A DNA stretch of 44,199 nt from an uncultured Chloroflexus sp. Lineage in GTDB: Bacteria; Chloroflexota; Chloroflexia; Chloroflexales; Chloroflexaceae. Both the position numbers and the translations under genes were made by a program. Shown here one piece after another: positions 8,839 to 18,800 of this stretch; the stretch's first letter is position 1; each line of letters starts with the position of its first letter. The notes below the pieces were generated by a model. The model did no database searches. It was not told the DNA's origin and worked only from the letters and a program-made list of their open reading frames with translations. Location of the stretch: positions 1 through 44,199 of the forward strand of contig NZ_CALFBQ010000063.1 in NCBI RefSeq assembly GCF_937951745.1, given 5' to 3'.

Positions 8839-11460
8839 CTAATCAGCAAACCAAAATGCGCCCGGATGCATCCGGTGATAGGGGTCAATCGCAACTTTGA
8901 GCGCACGCATACGGTCAAGCGCCGCCGGCGGCTGGCCCCACACCGGCGCCGGCGGGGTGAGCGCAGGTGGGGCGACGAGCAAGCGAGTATGCGGAAATGC
9001 AACGACTAACTCGGTGTGATAGGCAGCCACTTGCGCTGGATCGCCGGTCACTTGAAGGTAGATGATGCCGTTGAGCGCATGAGCGGTGACGGCAACCGCC
9101 ACCCGCTGGCGTTGAGCAGCCTGCTCGATGGTCTGAATAGCCGCAGCAAAACGGGCCGGCCAGACGCTCAGCCGCAGCAACGCCAGATCGGCAACCGGCG
9201 CATAGCGAGTGACGGTCTGCCGCCAGAACGCGGCCTCATCGGCAGTGCGGACAACCGACACTGCGCCGCCGCGCTGCTGAGCCAGCGCCGCCGCTTCGCG
9301 CAGATGGCGCTCGACCGCCGCCGGATGGCCTTCGGCCCGCATCGCCACCACCACACTATTGCTATCGGCCAGATATTCGACCGCTGTGGGTAACAACCGC
9401 GAGGCGGCCAGCGCGTCGAGCAGAGCGCATGCCGTCGCCGAATCGGGCATCTGCGCAAGCAGGGTCGCGCTATCTGGCGGCTGAGGAAAGACCTTAAGCG
9501 CTACCGCAGTGATCAGGCCAAGGGTACCGGCGCTGCCAACGTAGAGTTTCACCAAATCATAGCCAGTGACATTCTTGACCACCTGTGCGCCGAGCCGCAC
9601 CAGTTCGCCATCGGGTTCGAGCACATCGAGCGCCAGCACCCAATCACGGAACGAACCGTAACCCAAACGGCGCGGGCCATCGGTCGCCATCGCCGCCAGA
9701 CTGCCGATGCTGCGCTGCGGATCAGCAATATCAAGCGGAAGCATCTGGTTATGCGGCGCTAGCAATGCCTGCAACTCGGCCAACGAGGTACCGGCGGCCA
9801 CCTTGATCGTCAGATCGTCTGGCTCGTAGAGCAGTGGCCCGTGCCAGCGCAAGGTTGAGACCGTTACTGCATCCGGCGCACAAGCCGTCGCGCCGCCGGT
9901 CGGAATCACTGCCACGCCAGCGTGATGGCAAGCATTGAGCAACTCGGCAGCATCAGCCGGCGTGTCCGGGGCGACAAACGCACCGGGAGCCGGCGCAGCG
10001 GCAGCGCGGGCTGGATCATGCTGTTGCAAGCGGGCAGCGCGCGCAGCAGCCAACTCGGCGGGGGTCGTGTCAGCGGGAAAGATCTTGGCCGGGTTAAAAC
10101 AGCCGGTTGGATTGAAGACCTGATGAATCGTAGCGTGCAACTGCAACTCAGCCGGTGAGAAGAAGCGCGGCAGATACTCGCACTTTTCCAACCCGATGCC
10201 GTGCTCACCGCTCACCACACCGCCATGTTCAATGCTCAGTTCAAGCACACTTGCTGCCAGATCATGCGCCCGCCGGCGCTGATCAGGGTCACGCGGATCG
10301 TAGAGCACGAGCGGGTGCAAATTACCATCACCGGCATGGGCGACATTGCACACCTCTAGCCGGTACTCGGCGCGCAACCGCTCGACCTGCTCCATCATTA
10401 GCGGTAATTTGGTGCGCGGCACTACCGTATCAACCAGATAGTACGCCGGGGCAAGGCGACCAATCGCGCCGGCTACCGACTTCCGCGCTGTCCAGACCCG
10501 GGCCTGTGTTGCCGGATCGCGGGCCGGGCGCAGATCAAAGGCGCCGTGCGCGCGGCAGATGGCGATAATCTGATCGAGCTGATCGTCAAGGCCATCATTG
10601 ACACCATCAACTTCGATAATCAGCGCGGTCGTACCGGTCGTTTCGGGCAGACCCAGTTCATACGCCTGATTGACGGCCCGGATCGCGTTGTGATCCATCA
10701 ATTCGAGCGAGGTCGGCAGCGAACCGGCAGCAATCACAGCGCTCACTGCCGCCGCCGCCGCCACCACCGACGGGAAAAGCGCCAACACCACTCGCACCGA
10801 TTCAGGCAGTGGTGTCAGGCGCACAATAGCCGCCGTCACCACCCCTAGCGTGCCTTCGCTCCCAGCAATGAGACCAGTCAAGTCATAGCCAACCGGATCA
10901 AGCACGCCATCGCCCGTCCAGTAACGTTGGCCGGTATGATCAACCACCTCGACCGCTAACACATGATTGCTGGTCACGCCATATTTGAGGCAATGGGGGC
11001 CGCCAGCGTTGGTAGCGATATTGCCGCCGATGGTGCTGGCCCGTTGGGAAGAGGGATCAGGCGCGAACTGGTAGCCACGAGGAGCGAGATAGGCATTGAG
11101 TTCAGAGTTGACCACACCGGGTTGCACCACTGCCAAGCGCGAACGCAGATCGACCGACAGAGTTTTATCCATACGCGCAGTGCTGATCATCACGCCGCCA
11201 CGCAGCGGCACTGCGCCGCCGGCAATCCCGGTGCCAGCGCCACGGGCCACGATCGGCATGCCAGCGCGGGCAGCCAACCGCACCGCCTCGGCCGCCTGCT
11301 CGGCGGTGGCCGGCAGCACTACCACGTCCGGCGGATGCGAGACCAGCATACTGCCATCGGAGTCATACGTCAGCAGCGCTTCGGGGGCAGTAACAACGGC
11401 ATCAGCCCCCAGCGCAGCGCGGAGATCATCGATCAAGGTTGCCGGTACAGCAACAGACAC
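8839..11460 (-). CDS. GlcD-GlcE fusion: FAD-linked glycolate/2-hydroxyacid oxidase
   Basis: The 873-residue protein joins two flavoprotein subunits that are normally separate. Residues 1-470 are a full GlcD-type FAD-linked oxidase: FAD-binding motifs VARGAGTGIAGGA, PDPSSQ, TIGGNIATNAGGPH and GSEGTLG, then the C-terminal cap domain with GDGNLHP and SGEHGIGLEK. An Ala-rich linker (about 471-495) leads into a GlcE-type domain (496-873) with GPRRLGYGSFRDW, VVKNVTGYD and GSAGTLG. The start is a GTG at 11460 with AAGGAG eight bases upstream. Free glcD and glcE copies lie directly upstream, so the locus encodes both subunits twice. Substrate is inferred to be glycolate from the glcDEF context; D-lactate or another 2-hydroxyacid is possible. 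Confidence 0.88.
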   Translation of the reverse strand: MSVAVPATLIDDLRAALGADAVVTAPEALLTYDSDGSMLVSHPPDVVVLPATAEQAAEAVRLAARAGMPIVARGAGTGIAGGAVPLRGGVMISTARMDKTLSVDLRSRLAVVQPGVVNSELNAYLAPRGYQFAPDPSSQRASTIGGNIATNAGGPHCLKYGVTSNHVLAVEVVDHTGQRYWTGDGVLDPVGYDLTGLIAGSEGTLGVVTAAIVRLTPLPESVRVVLALFPSVVAAAAAVSAVIAAGSLPTSLELMDHNAIRAVNQAYELGLPETTGTTALIIEVDGVNDGLDDQLDQIIAICRAHGAFDLRPARDPATQARVWTARKSVAGAIGRLAPAYYLVDTVVPRTKLPLMMEQVERLRAEYRLEVCNVAHAGDGNLHPLVLYDPRDPDQRRRAHDLAASVLELSIEHGGVVSGEHGIGLEKCEYLPRFFSPAELQLHATIHQVFNPTGCFNPAKIFPADTTPAELAAARAARLQQHDPARAAAAPAPGAFVAPDTPADAAELLNACHHAGVAVIPTGGATACAPDAVTVSTLRWHGPLLYEPDDLTIKVAAGTSLAELQALLAPHNQMLPLDIADPQRSIGSLAAMATDGPRRLGYGSFRDWVLALDVLEPDGELVRLGAQVVKNVTGYDLVKLYVGSAGTLGLITAVALKVFPQPPDSATLLAQMPDSATACALLDALAASRLLPTAVEYLADSNSVVVAMRAEGHPAAVERHLREAAALAQQRGGAVSVVRTADEAAFWRQTVTRYAPVADLALLRLSVWPARFAAAIQTIEQAAQRQRVAVAVTAHALNGIIYLQVTGDPAQVAAYHTELVVAFPHTRLLVAPPALTPPAPVWGQPPAALDRMRALKVAIDPYHRMHPGAFWFAD

Positions 11461-11695
11461 TATAGATACTCCTTATGATATGCTCAGCGTTTGTGCCTCT
11501 ATGCTACAGTCTTGCCCCTCGGTTTGCCATCGTCGGGCCGGGTGTTCGGCCCTAAAGGGCCGGGCTATCCTTATGCAGCCCGCTGACGCAGGCTGAATGT
11601 GCGATACGTTGTGTACGTGCTCGGGTGCCCAACCTAGAAGGACGGGATCAGCCCGATCCGTTGCGTGGGCGAGAGCTTGAGCCGGGTTGTTACAT
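11461..11695. repeat. Gap between glcE and the fusion gene with a GC-rich palindrome
   Basis: The other junctions measured in this locus are 4 and 23 bases, but this one is 235 bases and holds no gene. It contains CGGCCC-TAAA-GGGCCG (11547-11562), a perfect six-base-pair hairpin, and a second GGGCCG at 11535-11540 that could pair with the same left arm. The layout suggests a mobile palindromic element or an mRNA-processing site placed inside the operon. Confidence 0.5.
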
Positions 11696-12988
11696 CTATC
11701 CTGCTTGATCAACCACAAACCGGCCCGGATTGAGCAGATCGGCGGGATCGAACTCCTGCTTGATTCGGCGCATCAGATCAAGGTTAGCGATGTGCGTGCC
11801 GAAAGCCGGCAGCTCGGCGATCAATGCCAGCGGCGCGGCGAGCAACATCGTCTGGGGCGCGGCTTTGAGCAGGGCAGCGTGCCACTCACGCAACGCTTCC
11901 GCCGGGCCGCGCACACGCAGATAGGCCACACCGTTCAGTGCGCGCGCCGTACCTTGCATCGGCAGATTGGCGCGCTGGGCAGCCGCGCGCGCCGCTGCCA
12001 GTATATTGCTCAGATCGGCAGGCAGGCAGGTCACACGCACTACCAGCTCATCAGCGGCGAGCGTTGCCGTCTGCGGTACATCATTGATCGCGTTCCAAAG
12101 CTGTTCATGGGCGGCGTCGCGCAGCGATTCGGCGCTAACGCCGGCTTGCCGGGCAAACGCAGTGACATCGCGCACATGGCGCTCAACCGCCGCTGGCAAG
12201 CCCTCGCTGCGCACCGCCACCGCACACGGCGCACCAGCGAGATCAACCCCCTCAAGATACTCAACGGCCACCGACACCAGTTGGCTCGCAGCAATCGCAT
12301 TGACCAATTTCCACAGCGGGGCCGGAGTCGCGGCGCGGCAGAGGATGCTAGCTGCAGCCCGTGGCTGCGGAATCAGCTTGAAATTGGCTGACGCAATGAT
12401 TGCCAGCGTACCGAAGCTGCCGAGATAGAGCTTCATCATATCGAAGCCGCTGACGTTCTTGACCACCATCCCGCCAGCTTTCGAGACGCGCCCAGTCGCT
12501 TCAACGACGCGAATGCCGATCAGCAAGTCGCGAGCCGAGCCATACCCCAACCGGCGTGGGCCATCCATTGCGGTGGCGAGCAAGCCACCAATCGTTGCCT
12601 GCGCCGGCAACGGGCAATCGAGCGGCAACATCTGGCCATTGGCAGCCAAAGCGGCGCTCAGTGCGCCCAAGGTCATACCAGCCTCGACCGAAATAGTCAG
12701 GTCGTCAGGGGTATAGTCGAGAATACGGTTTAGGCGACTGGTCTCTACAATCACAAACGGGCGAGCCGGCGGACGGCCCCACGTCTGCTGGGTACCACCG
12801 CCCCACGGTACAATCGCCATTGGTTCGGCAGCGAGACGGGCCACCGTCTGGGCCATCTCTTCGAGTGAACCGGGAGCAATCGCCAACAATGGCGTTTGGC
12901 CGTAGATGCGGCGATCGACAGGATGTTCACGGACGTACTGCTCACCGCTTATTGCTATGAGATCGGCGCGCAACAGTGTGAGGTTCAT
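11696..12988 (-). CDS. glcE: Glycolate oxidase FAD-binding subunit
   Basis: GlcE is the smaller flavin subunit of the GlcDEF complex. The 430-residue protein has a single FAD-binding type 4 domain with MAIVPWGGGTQQTWG, PDDLTISVEAGMTLG, DGPRRLGYGSARDL, VVKNVSGFDMMK and GSFGTL, and lacks the full cap domain of GlcD. It aligns by eye with the second half of the downstream fusion protein (for example GPRRLGYGS and the VVKN(V)(S/T)G(F/Y)D motif occur in both). Its ATG is four bases after the glcD stop, so the two are tightly coupled. The C-terminus ends with EFDPADLLNPGRF, a family-typical flavin-contact motif that is less clear in the fusion. Confidence 0.88.
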   Translation of the reverse strand: MNLTLLRADLIAISGEQYVREHPVDRRIYGQTPLLAIAPGSLEEMAQTVARLAAEPMAIVPWGGGTQQTWGRPPARPFVIVETSRLNRILDYTPDDLTISVEAGMTLGALSAALAANGQMLPLDCPLPAQATIGGLLATAMDGPRRLGYGSARDLLIGIRVVEATGRVSKAGGMVVKNVSGFDMMKLYLGSFGTLAIIASANFKLIPQPRAAASILCRAATPAPLWKLVNAIAASQLVSVAVEYLEGVDLAGAPCAVAVRSEGLPAAVERHVRDVTAFARQAGVSAESLRDAAHEQLWNAINDVPQTATLAADELVVRVTCLPADLSNILAAARAAAQRANLPMQGTARALNGVAYLRVRGPAEALREWHAALLKAAPQTMLLAAPLALIAELPAFGTHIANLDLMRRIKQEFDPADLLNPGRFVVDQAG

Positions 12989-12992
12989 GGGC

Positions 12993-14441
12993 TTAACTCG
13001 ACTTCAAAGCACTCCACGCCACCCCTGACCGGCGCAGCGCAGCCAGCTCGCCGCAACCGCGCCCCTTAGGGAAGACCTTACCGGGATTAAACAGATCGTG
13101 CGGGTCGAAACTCTGGTGTAACCCGGCCATCGCCGCTAGATCATCCGTCGTAAAGAGCAAGGTCATATAATCTTGCTTCTCCACGCCGATGCCATGCTCA
13201 CCACTGATGACGCCACCGAAATCAATACTCACCTTCATCACACTAGTGGCTGCTTCAAGCGCGCGCTGATTTTGGGAACGATCGCGGCGGTCAAAGAGGA
13301 TAATCGGATGCAAGTTACCATCGCCGGCGTGGAAGACATTAGCAATCGGCAGACGAAACTCGCGCGAAATCCGGCCCACTTCATCCATCGTCTGCGGTAG
13401 TTTGGTGCGCGGCACCACTGTATCAACCAGATAGTAGGTCGGCGCGAGGCGGCCCATCGCGCCAAACGCATTCTTGCGCGCCGCCCAGACCTGATTCTGC
13501 TCGGCCATCGTGCGGGCCGGACGAACATCGATCGCGCCGTTGCGCCAACAGATCGCGGTAATATCGTGCAGCAGCTCGTCGAGACCATCTTCGACGCCGT
13601 CAACCTCGATCAGCAACGCAGCACCAGCGGCTTCCGGCAGCCCTAACTTGTACATGTCATTGACGGCCTTAATCGCTAGCCGATCCATAATCTCTAGCGC
13701 CGCCGGCAACAAGCCGCTCGCGATCACTTGTGATACCGTGTTGGAAGCGCCGGCAATATCGGGGAAGAGCGCCAACACTACCCGCACCGCTTCGGGGAGC
13801 CGGGTTAGGCGCAACCATGCCGCCGTGACAAAACCGATCGTCCCTTCCGAGCCAGTGATCACGCCAGTCAGATCATAGCCGGGGGTATGCGCACTGCCAT
13901 CACCCGTCCACACAATCGAACCATCGGGCAACACAACCTGTACGGCCAACACATGGCTGGCGGTAATGCCATACTTAAGGCAATGAGGGCCGCCGGAGTT
14001 GTTGGCGATATTGCCGCCGACAGTGCAGGCTTTTTGCGACGAGGGATCGGGGGCGAATTGGTAGCCGAACGGTTTGAGATACTGTGACAGCTCCCAATTA
14101 ATCACACCGGGCTGGCACAACACACGGCCATTGGCGGTATCAACCTGTAAAATCTTATCCATGCGGGCAGTAGAAATGACAATGCCACCCTGCATCGGGG
14201 TTGCGCCACCCGAAAGGCCGGTGCCAGCGCCACGCGGCACGACTGGCATGCCGGCGCGAGCGGCTAGCCGGACAATCGCTGATACTTGCTCGGCACTAGT
14301 TGGCAAGGCCACCACGTGCGGCTCGTGGGTATCCATCACGCAACCATCAGCATCGTAGGTCAGCAACGCATCGGGTGTGGCCACCACGCCGCGCGGGCCA
14401 AGAATGCGCTCAAGTTCTGCGATCAGTTCAGCACGGTTCAT
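12993..14441 (-). CDS. glcD: Glycolate oxidase FAD-linked subunit
   Basis: GlcD oxidises glycolate (or a similar 2-hydroxyacid) at its FAD. The 482-residue protein has the complete family layout: the FAD-binding domain with VPRGAGTGLSGGA, PDPSSQKACTVGGN and GSEGTIG, then the cap domain with VFHAGDGNLHP and SGEHGIGVEK, ending with FNPGKVFP. It is closely similar over its whole length to residues 1-470 of the downstream fusion. The start is an ATG at 14441 with AGGAG six bases upstream. It is the first gene of the locus, and a divergent gene lies beyond the 352-base upstream gap. Confidence 0.9.
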   Translation of the reverse strand: MNRAELIAELERILGPRGVVATPDALLTYDADGCVMDTHEPHVVALPTSAEQVSAIVRLAARAGMPVVPRGAGTGLSGGATPMQGGIVISTARMDKILQVDTANGRVLCQPGVINWELSQYLKPFGYQFAPDPSSQKACTVGGNIANNSGGPHCLKYGITASHVLAVQVVLPDGSIVWTGDGSAHTPGYDLTGVITGSEGTIGFVTAAWLRLTRLPEAVRVVLALFPDIAGASNTVSQVIASGLLPAALEIMDRLAIKAVNDMYKLGLPEAAGAALLIEVDGVEDGLDELLHDITAICWRNGAIDVRPARTMAEQNQVWAARKNAFGAMGRLAPTYYLVDTVVPRTKLPQTMDEVGRISREFRLPIANVFHAGDGNLHPIILFDRRDRSQNQRALEAATSVMKVSIDFGGVISGEHGIGVEKQDYMTLLFTTDDLAAMAGLHQSFDPHDLFNPGKVFPKGRGCGELAALRRSGVAWSALKSS

Positions 14442-14793
14442 TCCGCACTCCTGCGGCTAGCGGGCCGCACCTTTGATTTTTGATAGGAAAAACTTTTGCA
14501 AGTGGGTGCTATGTCTTAGTATACCATGAAATATGGTAGGGATACGGTGGAAGTAGGGCTATGAGCCATCGCATTGGGGTGAGGGTTTGTTGACCGCGGC
14601 GGGTGAAGAGAACGCAGAGAGTTGTGAGCGCGGCTAGACAGTTGGGCAGGTCAGGGTGCCGCAGAAGGTGCGAAACGCGCAGCGGGGGCCCTCACCGGGC
14701 GGTGTAGCAGTTGCAGCCTTTGCGCCTCGGCTCTTGAGTCCACTGCGCCGTGCGATAGCATAGCTCGAACTGCACGAGTTAAGGGTATCATCT
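14442..14793. promoter_or_regulatory. Divergent intergenic region between glcD and the Rsm22-type gene, with an inverted repeat
   Basis: The 352-base gap must hold promoters for both directions. The clearest feature is the inverted repeat TACCAT-GAAAT-ATGGTA (14522-14538), about 80 bases ahead of glcD, which overlaps a minus-strand TATACT (14524-14519). This would suit a repressor or activator site for the glycolate genes, but no regulator gene is adjacent. Apart from this I see no gene and no other clear signal. Confidence 0.35.
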
Positions 14794-15798
14794 ATGCAAT
14801 TACCACCTTCACTACAGCGCGCCCTAGAGCGTGTGATCGCCACCCAGCCGGCGGCGACGCTTGAGCAGACCGCCACTGCATTATCGAATCGCTACCGGGA
14901 AGCGAGCACCGGCAGCACGCCGGTCATCACTTCGCCGCTTGAGGCAATAGCGTATGCGGCATGGCGCATGCCGGCCACCTACGCCGCGCTACGAGCTGTG
15001 TTCAAGCGGTTGGCAGAGGCACAACCCAATTTTGCTCCGACCCGCATGCTCGATGTTGGCGCGGGCAGCGGTGCCGCAATCTGGGCCGCTGCCGAACAGT
15101 GGCCGTCGCTGCGCCGGATCGTCGCGATCGAACGGCAACCGGCCATGGCGCGCCTCGCTGAGCAATTGGCCGCCGGTGCCGATCTACCTCCCATCACGTG
15201 GCAGCGCAGTGATGTGCTTGCCCTCGACCGGCTGCCAGAAAGCGATCTCGTGGTCGCCGGGTATGTCTACGGCGAGATCGAGCCGGCGGTGCGTATACTA
15301 TTGCTCAGCCGGCTCTGGAAAGGAACAAACGGTGCGTTGGTGATGGTTGAACCGGGCACCCCGGCAGGCTATGCAACTATGTTGAGTATCCGCAGTGAAC
15401 TGATCAAACGTGATGCCAAGATACTAGCGCCGTGCCCGCACACCGGTGAGTGCCCGCTCGCCGCCCGTAATGATTGGTGTCATTTTGGGCAACGGATTGC
15501 GCGGCCTGCCTTCCAACGTCGCCTCAAAGGCGCCGCAGCGCCGTTTGAAGACGAAAAGTTCGCTTATCTCATTGCGGCACGCCGTGGCGTGCCGCCGGCT
15601 AACGGGCGGATCGTGCGCCACCCCGTTACCCGCAGCGGGCGGATCGAACTCCAAGTTTGCACTGCGCAGGGCCTGCAACACATCACCATCACTCGTAGCC
15701 AAGGCGACGCATGGCGACGAGCGCGCGACAGCGCATGGGGTGATGGGTGGCAAAACGAGCATCTGTCTCAGGCTATAGGCGATAGTGAAGCAGAGTGA
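14794..15798 (+). CDS. Rsm22/METTL17-family SAM-dependent methyltransferase with Fe-S cysteine motif
   Basis: Rsm22-family proteins are associated with the small ribosomal subunit and have a methyltransferase fold. The 334-residue protein has a SAM-binding motif MLDVGAGSGAAIWAA (residues 85-99), an acidic strand-2 end (AIERQ) and a motif-IV-like region around YVYGEI. The family-specific C-terminal part carries C214, C220 and C229 in the stretch CPHTGECPLAARNDWC, plus a distant C289. This spacing resembles the four cysteines that hold a [4Fe-4S] cluster in mitochondrial METTL17. The start is an ATG with AAGGG about eight bases upstream. A histidine kinase gene follows 57 bases later on the same strand. 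Whether this protein methylates rRNA or only aids assembly cannot be told from sequence. Confidence 0.82.
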   Translation: MQLPPSLQRALERVIATQPAATLEQTATALSNRYREASTGSTPVITSPLEAIAYAAWRMPATYAALRAVFKRLAEAQPNFAPTRMLDVGAGSGAAIWAAAEQWPSLRRIVAIERQPAMARLAEQLAAGADLPPITWQRSDVLALDRLPESDLVVAGYVYGEIEPAVRILLLSRLWKGTNGALVMVEPGTPAGYATMLSIRSELIKRDAKILAPCPHTGECPLAARNDWCHFGQRIARPAFQRRLKGAAAPFEDEKFAYLIAARRGVPPANGRIVRHPVTRSGRIELQVCTAQGLQHITITRSQGDAWRRARDSAWGDGWQNEHLSQAIGDSEAE

Positions 15799-15804
15799 TA
15801 TAAT
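15796..15804 (+). promoter_or_regulatory. Extended -10 promoter candidate for the histidine kinase gene
   Basis: TGATATAAT is an extended -10 element (TGn followed by a perfect TATAAT). Its first three bases are the TGA stop codon of the preceding gene. The predicted start point near 15811 would leave a leader of about 45 bases before the kinase ATG. No -35 match is seen at the proper distance, as expected for extended -10 promoters. Confidence 0.4.
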
Positions 15805-15855
15805 ATTAAATACCCGGTGCGATCTGTCGCCTCGGTGTACGCATAGGATACCACC

Positions 15856-18800
15856 ATGGCCGGCACTCGCACCCACCTCCTTTTCTTCGCCGTTGATGAT
15901 CTGCGGGAGTCGCTCATCCAGACGTTTGTTCCTTTTCCCCAGATTAGCTATTCCTTCGCTCCTACGCTGAGCGACCTGATCACCCATCTCGAAACTCAAC
16001 CATCGGCCCTAATCGCCTGCCGGCCAGCCGCGCGCTACAGCCTGCCGGTAGGCATTGCGCTCGTGCTCATCTGCACCTTGGAAGAATATGATGTCACGCA
16101 TTTTGTCAACGAGCAGGCAATTGTCGATCTCGTGATCGAGAGCGATCTGGCGCGCCTGCCATTGATCGCGCAGCGCGAGGAGCGGATGCAGCGCTGGGCC
16201 GACCGCGAAACGAGCCGGTTGCGCACCGTCGTCGAACATGCGCCGCACGGCGTGATCGAAGCCGAGCTGGTCAGCCGACAGGTACGTTGGGCCAACCGCG
16301 CTATGCACGTACTCTTCGGATATTCGGCAGCGGAAATGACCACCCTGCTGATCGAAGAGTTACACCCAAGCGAATCCCGCTCAGCAATCATTGACGCCTT
16401 TCAGCGCATGAGCACCGGCGATGACGCACCACTACTCAATACCATTTGTCAGCGGCGCGATGGCACAATCTTCTACTGCAATATCGCACCGGGAGGCACT
16501 TATGGCAACGGCCAAACTTTTCTTTTTGTTTTTTTCACCGATGTCACCACTGAATACGAAAGTTTGCAAACGCTTCAGATCAATGCACGCCGGCTCGAAC
16601 TAGCGTTACGTGCCGCCAATCAAGGGTTGTACGATCTCGATCTGCGCGATGGCAACATCGTTGTCAATGATGAATATGCAACGATGTTGGGGTACGATCC
16701 GGCTGCGTTCACCGAAACCAACCAGCAATGGCGCGACCGCTTGCACCCCAACGATGCGACCGCTGTCTACCAGACCTACCTCGATTATATCAGCGGGCGC
16801 ATTCCCGAATATCGGGTCGAATTTCGCTCGCGGATGCGGCAGGGAGGATGGAAATGGATCCTATCGGTGGGGGCGATTGTTGAGCGCGATACCGATGGCA
16901 AGCCGGTGCGCATGCTCGGCACTCATACCGACATCAGCGCCTTGAAACGACTCGAATTACACGAACGGCTCCGGGTCCAACTCTTCACCAACCTATTAGG
17001 AGGTGAAAGTTTGCAAACCCTGATGAACACGTTAATCCAAGCCTTTGAAGAAGAACAACCTGACACCCGCTGCGCAATTGTGTTCTTCGATCTCGCCACC
17101 CGCCAGCCACACCACGTCATCGCCCCCAACCTGCCGTCTACGCTCAGCCAGATGCTTGAGCAGAGCCTTCAATCGGGGCAAGACGCTATCTGGTATCCGC
17201 TGCTCGCGCAGCAGCGCGTGATCGTGCCGGAATTGCACTCTGATTCCGGCTGGGCGCGTTTTGCGTCCGCTGCGCAAGAGAGCAGCTTGTCTACGCTCTG
17301 GGCGGAACCGATCCTCGGCGCCGGCGGCGCAGTGATCGGCGCTTTTACCGTTTGGTCGGCGCGGGCTACGTCACCATCCAGCGAGGATCGCACGCTCCTC
17401 CAATTTATCAGCCATCTCGCCGGGCCAGTGATCGAGCAGCATGTGATTGCTGAACGGCTCCGGCTGAGCGAGGAACGGTACGCGCTGGCTGAACGCGCGG
17501 TGCAAGAGGGCGTATGGGATTGGGATATTGTGAACGGCGTGACCTATCTCTCGCCGCAGTGGAAAGCGCTGTTTGGATTTGGCGAGGATGAGCTGCCCAA
17601 TACCATCACTACCTTCTTCGAGCGCATCCATCCCGACGACTGGCCAGAAGTGACAAAGGCGCTCGATCGCCACATTGCCGGCAGCGAACCCTTCAACATA
17701 GAATTTCGGATGCGCTACCGCGATGGTAACTATCGCTGGATCTTGGCGCGGGGTGAAGCGTTGCGCGACGCTGACAGCAAGGTGACGCGCATGGTCGGCG
17801 CCTTGAGCGACATTACCGAGCGCAAACAGCTCGATGAGCGCATCCGCGAAACGCAGAAACTCGAAGCGCTAGGCTTACTCACCGGCGGGTTAGCCCACGA
17901 TTTCAACAACCTGCTCGGCATCATCATCGGCAATCTTGATCTTTCGCTCAATGATTGGCAAGGCGATGAAGCGACGCGGCAGATGATCGAAGCCTCGTTG
18001 CACGCGGCGCTCCGTGGTGCCGAACTGACCAAGAGTCTCTTGGCGGTGGCCCGTCGGCAACCGTTAGCGCCGACCACTATTGATGTCAGTCAAGTATTGC
18101 GTGAATTTTTGCCGCTGATCCAAGTGACCGTCGGTTCGGCGATTAAGCTTGAGTTAATCGAGCAAACCACCTTGCCGGCCCGTGCCGACCGGGCGGGGCT
18201 TGAGGCAGCGATCCTTAATCTGGTCATTAACAGCCGCGACGCTATGCCAAACGGTGGCAACTTAACCATCAAAATCAGAGAGCAGCGCGTCACCAACGAA
18301 GACACGATGTTGCTTGCCATTCTTGCAACCGGCTGCTATATCGTGATCGACGTGATTGATACTGGCACCGGTATGCCGCCAGAGGTGGCCACGCGCGCAT
18401 TTGAACCCTTCTTCACCACCAAAGAGCGCGGGCGCGGCACCGGGCTCGGGTTGGCGATGGTCTATGGCTTTACCCGCCAATCGGGTGGCACGGCGCAAAT
18501 CTACTCGACGCCGGGGATCGGCACTACAGTGCGGCTATATCTGCCGTGCGCCGACCAGCCGGCAGTCGAGGAACCGGTTGTGATCGAGCCAACATCGCGC
18601 CGCGAGGCGCAGATATTGGTGGTGGATGATGATCCGGATCTGTTACGTATGACTGTCACCACGTTACGCAATCTTGGCTACACCGCTTTCGCCGCCCAAG
18701 ATAGCAAGACGGCGCTAGAGATCCTGCGCAACGAGCAGATCGATCTCCTCCTTACCGATGTGGTGATGCCAGAGATAAACGGACGGGCTTTAGTGAAGCA

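Noticed and set aside
8816-8839. GTG at 8839 as the start of glcF
   Set aside because: It overlaps the stop of the fusion gene and has no ribosome site, while the GTG at 8815 is preceded by AGAGGAGA.
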